From positions 108,516-172,515 of the forward strand of contig JADCLS010000013.1 in NCBI GenBank assembly GCA_026702845.1: a stretch of DNA of 64,000 nucleotides. The letters are read 5' to 3'. A program made the position numbers and the translations under genes. Source of the DNA: Candidatus Heimdallarchaeota archaeon. GTDB lineage: Archaea > Asgardarchaeota > Heimdallarchaeia > Heimdallarchaeales > Kariarchaeaceae. Every line of letters starts with the position of its first letter. The first letter of the stretch is position 1. Of the stretch, positions 43,401 through 52,575 are shown piece by piece. The notes beneath the pieces were generated by a model, which was not told where the DNA came from, did no database searches, and saw only the letters and a program-made list of their open reading frames with translations.

Positions 43401-46400
43401 TTATTCCATCCTGAGTATATTACTAACTTTTTGTTTTGTTAAAGAAAAGGGTGGAACAAGAGAAACTATCAAATTAACCATAAATAATAGGCTTAGATAC
43501 TGAAGTAATAAATTCCATGGAATGATCAATCTAATATTCGGCCCATTCGAAAATAGATTATCACTTAGACCACTAAATACATAGATTAAGCTGAAAATAC
43601 TAATCATAGCAATTACTATCCCTGCAAATAGTCCAGAAATCAATATTATTAAATTCTCTTGGCTGAAGATCCTGAAGAGCTGCTTGTTGACCATCCCCAT
43701 AGCACGATACATCCCAATTTCTAGATGTCTATCTCTAATGGAGAGAAAAACATGAAATGCAAAGGCAATAAGAGTTGCTACAATACTGAATACCAGGAGA
43801 GCATGAATAGAAGAGTAAATAATTATATTCATATTAGCTGATGAAGTAAATTCTGATTCATAATCACTGGGAATAGAAATAGATAATCCATTGAGTTGAG
43901 TATAGAGCTCTTTTCGAAATTCTATTAAGTCAACACCTCTATTAATATCCAAATATAATCCTTGTTGAACAAAGACTTCCAAATCCTTGTATTCATAATT
44001 GCCGATTTCTCTCGCCTTATCGATACTCATAACGAAAAACGCAGATTGCTCTATTCCATCAGCTTCATATCCTGTAATTGAGGAGAAATCTACCATTAAT
44101 CGTGGAAAATCAGTGAAACTAGTGCTTAAGTTCAATGTATACTTATTAGATTCCAACGACAGATCAAATTCACCAAATTCTAGATCCTCTTTATCCAAAT
44201 AATTTTCATCTATGGCCACATTGCCGGATATAACCTCTTGAGTTATAGAACTCAAATTTCCATATGCGGGTTTCCAAAACGCAGTGGAGTAGAAGGAAGA
44301 ACTAATCCCAAGTATTGTATAGAATTCCCCATATTGACCATTAGGATCATTTTTCTGTATACCTACTCGATAAATTTCAGCATATGAATATATCTCCTCA
44401 CTATGAAGCATCGTACGAACATCAGGATCACTTAAATCCGCATTTTCAATGAACATATCTGCACCTACCATGTAATTTGTGTACTCTTCAGTATAATTAT
44501 TCATTGTAACTGGTAGTATAATAACCTGGATGGATAGAAGGCTAGTAATGATAAATAGAGCAACTAGTTTAGAAATTGAGAACCGGTAATTTGTCATCAC
44601 TTTCATGGTCATGGATGATAAACCAGCTTTTCGAGACCATAGTTTTGATGAGAAAAATTTGAGAAATGAATGAAAGAATCGAGAGACTACCAGGGGAGAA
44701 AAAATCAAAAATATTAGTAGGACATAGAATCCAATAACTGTCCAAAATACATATCTTAGTTCAGAATCGCCATTAAAAGGATAAATGATTACTATGCTCC
44801 AATAGAGTAGAGATATTCCAACCACCAATAAATCCACATTCTTCCTTTTCCAGAGGGGTTCCTGCTTCTCATTTACTACATCATAATCCACCTGTAGTTT
44901 TGTTAGGCTATCAAACATTGGGTAACTGATGTTCATGGTAAAGATGAATGAAAGAAGAGGTACTTTGTAATACCAATAGATAGGGATGATGGTTTCTTTT
45001 CCGATTGATTCAAATTCCATGAAACCAGTTGTACCAAGAGCAATCTTAGCCATCAATAAGGATAATATCATCCCAATAATTGAGGAGAAAAAGGCAAGAG
45101 ACAATATCTCCATTAATAACATAGATCTTAGTTGATCTGTTTCTGTACCCCTGCTAATCATGGTTCTTACCAGACGTTTCTTCCGATTCTGCAATACAGA
45201 CAGGGTAAAATAGACTAGAAATAATGAGATTATAGATAATACAAGTGTGGCAATCATCCCCATGGTTTGGAGATATAGCAGATTGCTGATGAGATCATCT
45301 ATCATCTCACCAAGTGGACAGAATATGGAGAAAATCTTATCCTCATAATCAATTAACTCATAATATTGGATTTCCTCATGAAGTTGCAAGCGTACGGAGT
45401 TCAACTTATTGATAAATTCCTTAGTTAATTCATAATTTAAAAGGTAGAACCGGTAAGAGTAGGAAATCATATTACCCGAATTATAGTATTTTGGATTAAA
45501 GGCGTTTAAACTCATAACCTCCAATATTGTGTCAACTAGGGCCTCAGTATCAGATATTGGTTGCAGAAGGATGATCCCGTCATTAGTACTGATCTCATCA
45601 AAAGGAGTATCAGCAAATTGATAAATCTCGTCAGATGAATATGTGATTACTCGTGATACTGAGTAATTAGAATAGAAATATTCTCTATTCTCGGTTGCAC
45701 TATTGATTTTCTGGTAGAGATCAAATCTAAAGGTGAAGGGATATTCAGGATCACTGGTCTGAACAATAGAATGAGCTTGCCTCTCAGGTAGTAATAATAT
45801 TCTTTCTGAGGGATCATATGATTCGGGATGAAATTCAAGCAATGTAAGCAATGTGAACATAGAATCGGTATAATTCTCTGTTCTGAAATCCCTAGCAAAA
45901 GTCTGCTGGCTAGGGTGGTATGTCAGATTGTAGTAAGAAGGAGCTATCTGACCATTAAATATCATCTGGGTCTGAATTGAACTGTACTCATAACCATAGT
46001 TCTGCAAGAATCGTCTGATATTATGACCCTCGTTATTAATTACAGAATACGTATCAATATCAAGATTGTAGAAATCCAGCTCAAAACCTGCTGAGAGATC
46101 AAAGTATCTATTATCTTCATACTGCGTATACTGTGTATATGTAATCAAAATACTAGCAGAGAAGATAGAAACGGAGAGGATCAATCCCAAAGAGGAGAAC
46201 AAAATGTATTTCCTATTGATTTTTATATACTTTCCCATAATTGCAAGTAAATCGATGATTTTCAGAGGTTGAGTATATACACTATCTCTTGTTCGCAAGA
46301 ATTGAATAAAAACACCAATTATGGAGATACAAGTAATTATTAATGCAGGATATAAGGTCCAAAGAAGATCAAACAAGGCAAAGGGGAGATAGGCATTCAC

Positions 46401-46460
46401 GTTGATGAGCAGTAACCATTTGAAGAAATTGAATTTTGATCTGATCTCAATTCTTTCCAT
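43401..46460 (-). CDS. Large FtsX/MacB-type ABC permease without adjacent ATPase
   Basis: 1019 residues. Two membrane spans near the N-terminus (about 15-55), one near 85-110, then a long extracytoplasmic domain. A first FtsX core lies at about 400-480 and again 500-580. A second large external domain follows, and a last FtsX core at about 885-1010 (SSIHALLVFSIVATLIAF, LEIGMYRAMGM). The typical MYRAMGM cytoplasmic helix that contacts the ATPase is present. No ATP-binding gene is adjacent, so the partner must be encoded elsewhere. It may move lipids or lipoproteins or be a mechanotransmission permease. Confidence 0.82.
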   Translation of the reverse strand: MERIEIRSKFNFFKWLLLINVNAYLPFALFDLLWTLYPALIITCISIIGVFIQFLRTRDSVYTQPLKIIDLLAIMGKYIKINRKYILFSSLGLILSVSIFSASILITYTQYTQYEDNRYFDLSAGFELDFYNLDIDTYSVINNEGHNIRRFLQNYGYEYSSIQTQMIFNGQIAPSYYNLTYHPSQQTFARDFRTENYTDSMFTLLTLLEFHPESYDPSERILLLPERQAHSIVQTSDPEYPFTFRFDLYQKINSATENREYFYSNYSVSRVITYSSDEIYQFADTPFDEISTNDGIILLQPISDTEALVDTILEVMSLNAFNPKYYNSGNMISYSYRFYLLNYELTKEFINKLNSVRLQLHEEIQYYELIDYEDKIFSIFCPLGEMIDDLISNLLYLQTMGMIATLVLSIISLFLVYFTLSVLQNRKKRLVRTMISRGTETDQLRSMLLMEILSLAFFSSIIGMILSLLMAKIALGTTGFMEFESIGKETIIPIYWYYKVPLLSFIFTMNISYPMFDSLTKLQVDYDVVNEKQEPLWKRKNVDLLVVGISLLYWSIVIIYPFNGDSELRYVFWTVIGFYVLLIFLIFSPLVVSRFFHSFLKFFSSKLWSRKAGLSSMTMKVMTNYRFSISKLVALFIITSLLSIQVIILPVTMNNYTEEYTNYMVGADMFIENADLSDPDVRTMLHSEEIYSYAEIYRVGIQKNDPNGQYGEFYTILGISSSFYSTAFWKPAYGNLSSITQEVISGNVAIDENYLDKEDLEFGEFDLSLESNKYTLNLSTSFTDFPRLMVDFSSITGYEADGIEQSAFFVMSIDKAREIGNYEYKDLEVFVQQGLYLDINRGVDLIEFRKELYTQLNGLSISIPSDYESEFTSSANMNIIIYSSIHALLVFSIVATLIAFAFHVFLSIRDRHLEIGMYRAMGMVNKQLFRIFSQENLIILISGLFAGIVIAMISIFSLIYVFSGLSDNLFSNGPNIRLIIPWNLLLQYLSLLFMVNLIVSLVPPFSLTKQKVSNILRME

Positions 46461-46624
46461 AGATCGATGTCTTAACAGACGTATATAAACGATTATTAAG
46501 AGTTATAGTACTGTGAAATTCTCTATTAACATCAGTATATGTGATAAGTTGGAGTGACTGCAAAACAATGTTTTTTAATAAAAGAATTATAATAGCATTG
46601 TGGACTCAACAATTTGAGTCAACA

Positions 46625-46698
46625 GGGCACTTATATCAGCTCGGTAGATAGCCTCCTTGGCGTGGAGGAGGCCCTGGGTTCAAATCCCAGAGTGTCCA
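46625..46698 (+). tRNA. tRNA-Ala(GGC)
   Basis: Acceptor GGGCACT/AGTGTCC includes the G3-U70 pair that marks alanine tRNA. The D-stem is TATC/GATA, the anticodon stem CCTCC/GGAGG with loop TTGGCGT, and the T-arm CTGGG-TTCAAAT-CCCAG. 74 nt including A73; CCA not encoded; no intron. TTTTTAATAAAAG about 50 bases upstream may be the TATA box. Confidence 0.96.
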
Positions 46699-46869
46699 TT
46701 TAATATTTTTATATTACAGCCAATTTAATCCAATAATTTAATAAATTTCGATTCATTCATTTCTGGGCCTAATTACGGCTTAAGATGATTATTACTTTCC
46801 AAATAAAATTTCATCTTTTTACGGAGTATTCTGCCCATACTTTTTATTGTCATCTTACCTTTCATACTC

Positions 46870-47361
46870 ATGATATTTAGAAATGCAGTTATCAAACAAC
46901 TAGATTGCATAAGCGATCTTTTACATCAAGCCATTGAAAAAGCACCGGAAAATAAATTTGCTGAAACTCATTTTAAATGGAAATATAATTGGAATATATA
47001 CCACATAATTGAAACATTATCATTCTACAACCAACCGGATCCAGAAGGATTTAAATGGGCCAGTCGGGCTGGATTTGACTGGAATGAAACTCCACAGGAA
47101 GATATAGAGGAACTGCAGCAGAACCTAAAGAAGGAGGACCTGAAATCTTATCTACTGGAGGTAGTTGGTGATATCCATTCAACTGTAGATAACTTCTCAG
47201 ATATTGATTTAGCTAGCAAGGATGGATTTCACTGGTTTGATTCAGTTGTTCATAAGTATATTTACGCCATCTCTCATACCTACTATCATCTTGGAGAACT
47301 GGCTAAAACACTTAGAGATTGGGATGCTGAACATATGGTCTGGGGCCAATGCAATCTATGA
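46870..47361 (+). CDS. DinB/YfiT-like four-helix protein
   Basis: 163 residues, helical. Histidines suited to the DinB-superfamily metal triad occur in NIYHIIETL (about residue 45) and ISHTYYHLGELAKTLRDW (about 136-141). Family members are metal-binding thiol-dependent transferases or stress proteins. Trp-rich stretches such as FKWKYNWN and EGFKWASRAGFDW are unusual. It is convergent with the C_GCAxxG_C_C gene with one base between stops. The assignment rests on the His pattern and helix layout only. Confidence 0.6.
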   Translation: MIFRNAVIKQLDCISDLLHQAIEKAPENKFAETHFKWKYNWNIYHIIETLSFYNQPDPEGFKWASRAGFDWNETPQEDIEELQQNLKKEDLKSYLLEVVGDIHSTVDNFSDIDLASKDGFHWFDSVVHKYIYAISHTYYHLGELAKTLRDWDAEHMVWGQCNL

Positions 47362-47362
47362 A

Positions 47363-47797
47363 TTAGTATTGATTTATAATTTCATGTGCAAATCTAGTAG
47401 CTTCAAGTACTATGGAGGTGCAATGATCTCTACGTCCTGAATTTGTTGAATCAATAGATCCATCATCTAACAAGTAATCTTTTAAAAATGCTTTACAATC
47501 AATTGACCCTTCACCAAATTTCATGCGCATGTGTTCTTTTAATCGATTAACCTCATCACGTATCTGCTCCTCGTTTACTTGTTTCTCAGAAAGCAGTTTA
47601 GACATTGCTCCAACTGTACCAGTCATGGCACCACAGAGACCTCGTTCTCCCATACCACCTCCAAAGCTGGTGAAAACTGAGAAGAATTTATCAGCATCAG
47701 GATCTTGATGGATACGGAGTAATCCCACACCTGTCGCCCGTGCACAGTTATGATCAGCCCAAATCTCAAGGATAATTGAATCAATACTCATAAACAT
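47363..47797 (-). CDS. C_GCAxxG_C_C family putative redox protein
   Basis: 144 residues with the family's cysteine spacing: first Cys in HNCARATG, then FGGGMGERGLCGAMTGTVGAM, a later DCKAFL and a final HCTSIV. The family is thought to bind a cofactor or act as a redox protein, often next to electron-transfer genes. Here the neighbours give little help. Two close ATGs are possible starts (47797 or 47791). Confidence 0.85.
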   Translation of the reverse strand: MFMSIDSIILEIWADHNCARATGVGLLRIHQDPDADKFFSVFTSFGGGMGERGLCGAMTGTVGAMSKLLSEKQVNEEQIRDEVNRLKEHMRMKFGEGSIDCKAFLKDYLLDDGSIDSTNSGRRDHCTSIVLEATRFAHEIINQY

Positions 47798-47855
47798 TCA
47801 TCTTTTACTAGCTTTAACAAGCATAGTATCTAGATCTGCACCAAACTAGAGAAAA

Positions 47856-48256
47856 TTATGGATTATCTTGCTGCGTGTATAATTCTATTACTGAGAGTGA
47901 TATGATGTCTGTGAGGCTTGTTGGTAAAGTCTGAAGACGATTCTCCTCAATATCCAAAACTTCGAGCTTTTGAAGTTGATTAATCTCATCAGGATTGTGT
48001 CGATTTGATTTTTATAGAGCACCAGCTCGTTCAACGCCGTGAGTTTAAGGATGCTTCTGGGAAATACCCTAATACCTTTATTGTACAAGCATAATCCAGT
48101 AACTCTACTATTTTTATGTGTATAACCGAAGTCATTGTAAGTGATTTTTGAGCGTTCAGGAATTGGACCCAAGTGATTTTCTAGCATGAGCATTGCTGTA
48201 CAATCCTGTTTCTGGAGCGTTATGCCATGATACTGCTTCAATTCCTGAGATGACAT
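47856..48256 (-). pseudogene. Short leucine-rich-repeat protein with a frameshift
   Basis: The 5' part from ATG 48256 (an ORF also extends upstream to 48343) reads GLCLYNKGIRVFPRSILKLTALNELVLYKNQIDTI, typical LRR. At about 47992 the frame breaks. The continuation in the next frame reads DEINQLQKLEVLDIEENRLQ and on through LPTSLTDIISLSVIELY to a TAA at 47856. One missing C in a CC run (GG on the plus strand at 47992-47993) would restore IDTIPDEINQ. It could be a real mutation, programmed shifting, or an assembly error. LRR proteins of this size are common in Asgard archaea. Confidence 0.75.
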
Positions 48257-48378
48257 AGTAAAAATGTAGTAGGTCATCAAGTAAAAATTCCTAGAAATTC
48301 TCAATTTAATGGTTATTTTTGTGGAATACTCATCACCATCCAAGGTTGATTTATTATTTCTAACTTACCATTTCCATT

Positions 48379-48861
48379 ATGCCTTTTACTCCACTCCATT
48401 GGGGACCAGTATTCCTTGTTTGGGCTTTTTTTACTCGTAAAGGGGTTAAAACAGAGTTAAAATGGGCAGCATTATCACTAGGTGCTGTAGCACCTGACAT
48501 TCAAGGGATTTACGCGATTTTTTTCAACCCTGAAGTTCCCCTTCATGGATTTTCACATACGATAATTGGAGCATTGTGTTACTCAATGATATTCTCAGGA
48601 GCAATATTTTTCTTTTCCAGATTTAAATCGATTAGAAACTTTAAACCACTAATTATTCACTTCTTCATCGGTGTTATATTTTTTCACCTATTCCTTGATA
48701 TGTTGATTTATCCAGATATGCATATTTTCTGGCCTGTCACTGAGATCAACACTGTGATAAGCAATTACAGTACTGTGGCCTTGTTATGTGTTGTTTGTGG
48801 AGTTGTTGGATCTATCCTTCTGATATTTGCTCAAACAGAGCCTGCAAAGAATTCATCATAA
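48379..48861 (+). CDS. YdjM/YbcI-like membrane metal-dependent hydrolase (DUF457-like)
   Basis: 160 residues with four membrane segments. Family motifs are TPLHWGPVF, SLGAVAPDIQG (Asp), HGFSHTIIGAL (His) and FFHLFLDMLIYP (His, Asp), forming a membrane-embedded metal site. The role is unknown; members are annotated as metal-dependent hydrolases induced by DNA damage in some bacteria. The 3' end overlaps the convergent gene by 31 bases. Confidence 0.75.
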   Translation: MPFTPLHWGPVFLVWAFFTRKGVKTELKWAALSLGAVAPDIQGIYAIFFNPEVPLHGFSHTIIGALCYSMIFSGAIFFFSRFKSIRNFKPLIIHFFIGVIFFHLFLDMLIYPDMHIFWPVTEINTVISNYSTVALLCVVCGVVGSILLIFAQTEPAKNSS

Positions 48862-49529
48862 GGGGGATCGATGAAATCAAATCCCTTTGGATAGTGAGTT
48901 AACATCTCGTAAAGACTTCTTCGAGACATGAATTTGAATCCATCCAATCCTGGATGTATTCGAGGTATAGGCAATTCATCATAATTTGAATTGGGTATTA
49001 GACCTCCATCTTTTTTCAAAATATATCCAGGACCTCCTAATGATTTTATCGTATCAATATTTCTAGCCTCTTCCCATGCTTGTATTTCAAAAAATCTAGC
49101 TGGTGCATCAACTGCAGCATTGATCAGGACTGACTCATATGTGGGAGGTACCATAGCCAAGTGAAGAGGTTGACAAATTAGCTGAACAAAATCTGTTACT
49201 ATTCCTGTTCTCTCCCATCGTTGAAGTATCACACGACAGGTTGGGTCTAATGCCTGAATAATTCTGCCAAAAATAAATCCTCGTTTAGAATCCGGATATG
49301 ATTTTCCCAGATAGATGGAAGAAGCTTGATCAGTAGTAGTATTTCCCGGAGGAATCACATGAAGATTAAAGCGTAATTCAGGCCTGAGATGTCTATGTTC
49401 AGGGAGCATGAGATTATCATATGTTATACCTATACTGGGTTCTGTGGGCCTTGATGGACGAATTATATCTCCTCGATTGAAGATTGGTGTACCATCATTG
49501 TGCCAATCAAGAGGAAGTGATAAGTCCAT
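48831..49529 (-). CDS. Conserved-looking protein of unknown function
   Basis: 232 residues, soluble, no signal peptide. It is rich in Pro and aromatic residues, for example FNRGDIIRPSRPTEPSIGITYDNL and GGPGYILKKDGGLIPNSNYDELPIPRIHPG. No family is recognised; the beta-rich pattern could be a cupin-like or virus-like fold, but I would not assign it. Its 3' end overlaps the convergent membrane-hydrolase gene by 31 bases. Confidence 0.6.
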   Translation of the reverse strand: MDLSLPLDWHNDGTPIFNRGDIIRPSRPTEPSIGITYDNLMLPEHRHLRPELRFNLHVIPPGNTTTDQASSIYLGKSYPDSKRGFIFGRIIQALDPTCRVILQRWERTGIVTDFVQLICQPLHLAMVPPTYESVLINAAVDAPARFFEIQAWEEARNIDTIKSLGGPGYILKKDGGLIPNSNYDELPIPRIHPGLDGFKFMSRRSLYEMLTHYPKGFDFIDPPYDEFFAGSV

Positions 49530-49715
49530 AAATCAACAGTTAATTGTTTGTTGAAATCTGTTATGTGCGATGTTGGTCAAATCTATCACAGAATGGAAAA
49601 AAACCTTAGAATATTTCATTAGGTCGGATTATTAGATTTCAAATTGTAAAGGAGAATTACTAAAACAATAGAGTTAGAATCAAATTCCTTAAATTTCATT
49701 AATGATTAGAAGGTT

Positions 49716-49739
49716 TATCAATAAACCCCTTTATTGATA
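49716..49739. promoter_or_regulatory. Inverted repeat TATCAATA-N8-TATTGATA before tRNA-Leu
   Basis: A perfect 8-bp inverted repeat, 36-59 bases upstream of the tRNA. The second arm overlaps the expected TATA region, so it may be the tRNA promoter element. Confidence 0.4.
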
Positions 49740-49774
49740 TTGGTGGAATCTTCTTGGTTCTACCTGCTTAGTTC

Positions 49775-49859
49775 AGAGCGGTCGCCCAGCCTGGCCAACG
49801 GCGCGGGGCTTAAGATCCTGTACATTAGTGTTTCGTGGGTTCGAATCCCACCCGCTCTA
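49775..49859 (+). tRNA. tRNA-Leu(UAA)
   Basis: Acceptor AGAGCGG/CCGCTCT, D-stem GCC/GGC with AGCCTGG in the loop, anticodon stem CGGGG/TCCTG (with two G-U pairs), loop CTTAAGA giving UAA. The long variable arm is ACAT-TA-GTGT and the T-arm GTGGG-TTCGAAT-CCCAC. A73 as expected for leucine; no intron; CCA not encoded. 85 nt. Confidence 0.95.
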
Positions 49860-49923
49860 TTCATGATTTAACTTTAGGAGGTTAATTTTTTCATTAAAAT
49901 TAGCATCATTGTTAATGGTGGAA

Positions 49924-50091
49924 TTATCTAACAAATGTTGATAATGAATGAGTTAAGCACATATTACAATATTTTATTTTATTCTGGTTATCTTTCTTGG
50001 GTTCAATTGTTGTTAGTGATTCAAATGTTGAATTTAGGTGTTCCTTAACATAATGTGATGATTTAGATTCTTCTTTTACTTCTTGAGCCAT
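49924..50091 (-). CDS. Small hypothetical protein
   Basis: 55 residues from ATG 50091, chosen because AGGAG lies about 10 bases upstream; an open frame extends further to 50139. Charged, Ser/Lys/Glu-rich, with CNMC near the C-terminus. No family is recognised. The surrounding 500 bases (49860-50359) hold no other gene that I can support, only AT-rich sequence with TATA-like elements before the next gene. Confidence 0.4.
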   Translation of the reverse strand: MAQEVKEESKSSHYVKEHLNSTFESLTTIEPKKDNQNKIKYCNMCLTHSLSTFVR

Positions 50092-50359
50092 AATTTTATT
50101 CTCCTGGGATACAAATATCAATTGTAATTGAATAGTCAATTATCACTGATATTTAATTTGTTCTTACTAACAGATATCGTATTCCAAGTATAAAAATAAT
50201 TGCACAGAAATCCTCAATTTTGGGAAATTTCGTCTCAAAATATAGTCAAAATGATTTGATTATTCTATACACATAGAATAAAAATTTACAGAATAGGTGA
50301 GAATTGAAGAATCTAAAAGCTAAGATTTTTAATATTTATCATCTAGTTTAACATAAGCA

Positions 50360-51085
50360 ATGTCAATAATTGACGAGGATTTCGCCATGGCCTTTGATTT
50401 TTGGGATGATATTCCAATAATCAAGGAATATCCTGATGAGATCATCAACAGAGTAATCGAGGGAACGACAAGAAAGATCATACTCGATATACTAGTAAAG
50501 GGAGTAGAGGAAATTCATCCCAATCTTGGTGTGAAACGTATACGAAGGGCATTATCTGTAACTGAGATATACGATCGTCTCAATGGAAACTCAAAAAAAG
50601 GAATTGAAGGAATTCTACCAGATGATACCAGAATTAAACGAAATAATTTATATTTTCACCTAGATAAGATGATGGAATTCAAGTTTATTAAAGAAATTGT
50701 CAAGACAGAAACTGGTCGTAGGAGCACCACTTACTTTGGGAGATGCTCAAAGATCATGGTTCCTGTCCACAAGGAAGGTATTCGAATCAATGATCTACCC
50801 ATCCTGCAGGACAATAATTTCAATGAATTCCTGAAAAGAATTCATCCAGATATTGATAATGATAAATTATCCGAGATTATCTTGAAGAGCAATGAAATCA
50901 ATGATCATACCTATTTTATCAAAGTTGAAACATGGATTAATAATATGGAAAGATACACTCGGGGATTGGAGATGGATCTCAGAGAGTTGTTCAATTTGAT
51001 AGGATTTCTATCTCGACTTGACGAGCAAACGTTTCATGCACTTCAAGAGTTAGGAAAATTGCTGAACGTACCAAAACGTGGCTAG
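50360..51085 (+). CDS. Winged-helix regulator, unknown target
   Basis: 241 residues. The HTH lies in residues about 30-125: VIEGTTRKIILDILVKG, ALSVTEIYDRLN, RIKRNNLYFHLDKMMEFKFIKEI with a wing GRRSTTYFGR. The pattern of R-N-N-L-Y-F-H-L is typical of ArsR/HTH_20-like archaeal regulators. The C-terminal half is helical with a likely coiled coil. It is convergent with the HD hydrolase gene, with a 4-base overlap of the stop regions. Confidence 0.7.
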   Translation: MSIIDEDFAMAFDFWDDIPIIKEYPDEIINRVIEGTTRKIILDILVKGVEEIHPNLGVKRIRRALSVTEIYDRLNGNSKKGIEGILPDDTRIKRNNLYFHLDKMMEFKFIKEIVKTETGRRSTTYFGRCSKIMVPVHKEGIRINDLPILQDNNFNEFLKRIHPDIDNDKLSEIILKSNEINDHTYFIKVETWINNMERYTRGLEMDLRELFNLIGFLSRLDEQTFHALQELGKLLNVPKRG

Positions 51086-51618
51086 GTATTCATTGATTTT
51101 CTTAGTAAATCAAGTTGATGATTTATAGCATCTGAAAATTCAGTAATATTATATTCCTTAGCCTTGAGAAGAAGATCTGGTGTTTCTGTCAAATAACGAG
51201 CTTTTGTTGTATCCCCCATATTTAAAATTCCATCTTCCAAATTATCTAGACGATCTGCTAATTTGATTAAAAATACTCTAGGATCCTTATCAGCAATCCT
51301 TAAAAGTGGTCCAAAGAGATCCTTTCCATTTTTTGTCACACCCTCTACAAGTAATGCAATTTCTTCACCAAATAAACTCCGAATCTCATCTATTTTGGTT
51401 TCTGTATCCTCAACTACATCATGTAGTAATCCAGCTGCAATTACCTCAGTTCCATAATTTTTCAACTTTTGAGATACTCGCACTGGATGTGTGAAATAAG
51501 GAACCAAATTTTTCCTGGTTTGACCTGCATGCCTATCACGTGAAAAAATATATACTGATTTTAAGAGCTGTTTATCTACATCATATGTGGATAAAGAGGC
51601 ATAAAATTTTTCGAACAT
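51082..51618 (-). CDS. MESH1-like HD-domain hydrolase (RelA/SpoT hydrolase family)
   Basis: 178 residues, a stand-alone HD domain of the SpoT type: HAGQTRK (His30), LLHDVVEDT (His66-Asp67), and KLADRLDN (Asp122) give the metal site and YFTHPVRV (His44) lies in the same pocket. No synthetase, TGS or ACT domain. In animals and bacteria such single-domain enzymes hydrolyse (p)ppGpp; human MESH1 also removes phosphate from NADPH. Which reaction applies in an archaeon is open, since ppGpp synthesis is rarely found there. Confidence 0.88.
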   Translation of the reverse strand: MFEKFYASLSTYDVDKQLLKSVYIFSRDRHAGQTRKNLVPYFTHPVRVSQKLKNYGTEVIAAGLLHDVVEDTETKIDEIRSLFGEEIALLVEGVTKNGKDLFGPLLRIADKDPRVFLIKLADRLDNLEDGILNMGDTTKARYLTETPDLLLKAKEYNITEFSDAINHQLDLLRKSMNT

Positions 51619-51676
51619 AATTCTTCTTTCATGTGAAATTATAAAAATAAAAAGGTCTCTTCAAGTTAGGCTGACA

Positions 51677-52183
51677 TTACTTGTATTTTTGTTTCTGAAT
51701 ACCACGTCGAAGCTGTACGATTAACATCACTAAAGCCACACTGATACTTGCCTCGGTAACCAGTTTACCAATAGGGTTCTCGAGATGTAACATATCAAAA
51801 TATACCTCTGAATCAGAAAACCAATACCCAAAAACTAGGAGAAAGAAGAAGTAGAAATAGAAAATGATGAAGGAGGTCGATTTCAGACCCAGCATAAATA
51901 TATCTCTTCTCTTATATTCTCTCTCTTCTCTCCAGTAGAATTGGTTCATCTGGATCATCAGTGTGAAAAGAAGAAAACCAACTGCAAGAGGTAGGAAGAG
52001 GAGAACGTACAAAGCATCAACTTCTAACTTGATAATTTCTCGAACGTACAAATATACAGGGATCATTGCAACTAATGAATAGAATAGCTGAAATCCAGTG
52101 GTGAAAATCGATCTTGGATGATTGAAAACTAAGATCGTATTTGAATATTCTGTGCTCATATGATCATGATATTCAAAGTCCAT
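51677..52183 (-). CDS. Four-span membrane protein, unknown
   Basis: 168 residues with four hydrophobic helices near 25-45, 55-75, 100-122 and 137-155. The two helix pairs are separated by a charged loop (YWREEREYKRRD). No conserved functional residues that I recognise. A single gene between the MESH1-like gene and L37e. Confidence 0.55.
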   Translation of the reverse strand: MDFEYHDHMSTEYSNTILVFNHPRSIFTTGFQLFYSLVAMIPVYLYVREIIKLEVDALYVLLFLPLAVGFLLFTLMIQMNQFYWREEREYKRRDIFMLGLKSTSFIIFYFYFFFLLVFGYWFSDSEVYFDMLHLENPIGKLVTEASISVALVMLIVQLRRGIQKQKYK

Positions 52184-52366
52184 TTAATAATATAGGTATT
52201 TAATATCATATACTGGAATAAGAATGGACTCAAATACGCGTTGATAGTATCCATCTTGATTGGTTTTTATAGAGTAACATATCGATGAGGTATTAAATAC
52301 GTTTGATATTTGTAGATTATAGTGAGTAGTATCCATGAAAATTGGACTACATAAGAGGTAATTAGA

Positions 52367-52549
52367 ATGACAAAAGGAACTCCTTCTCTTGGTAAACATA
52401 ATAAAAAGGCTTCACATCAGATGTGCAGAAGATGTGGAAAGAGATCAATGCATAGACAGAAAAATGTATGCGCCTCATGTGGTTTCGGTAGAACAGCAAA
52501 AAGAGCAACCCGTAGCTGGGTAAAGTACAAAGATTTTAGTAAACGCTAA
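52367..52549 (+). CDS. rpl37e: 50S ribosomal protein L37e
   Basis: 60 residues, found only in archaea and eukaryotes. The zinc finger is [22 protein letters not shown] (key residues two CxxC pairs at 20/23 and 35/38). The N-terminus [14 protein letters not shown] is typical. GAGGT precedes the ATG. It supports the archaeal identity of the window. Confidence 0.97.
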   Translation: MTKGTPSLGKHNKKASHQMCRRCGKRSMHRQKNVCASCGFGRTAKRATRSWVKYKDFSKR

Positions 52550-52575
52550 TTGATGAGTTTCAATCAAGATCTTAG

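Noticed and set aside
51082..51085. Programmed overlap between the winged-helix gene and the MESH1-like gene
   Set aside because: The genes are convergent and share only four bases at their stop codons, which is common in this compact genome.
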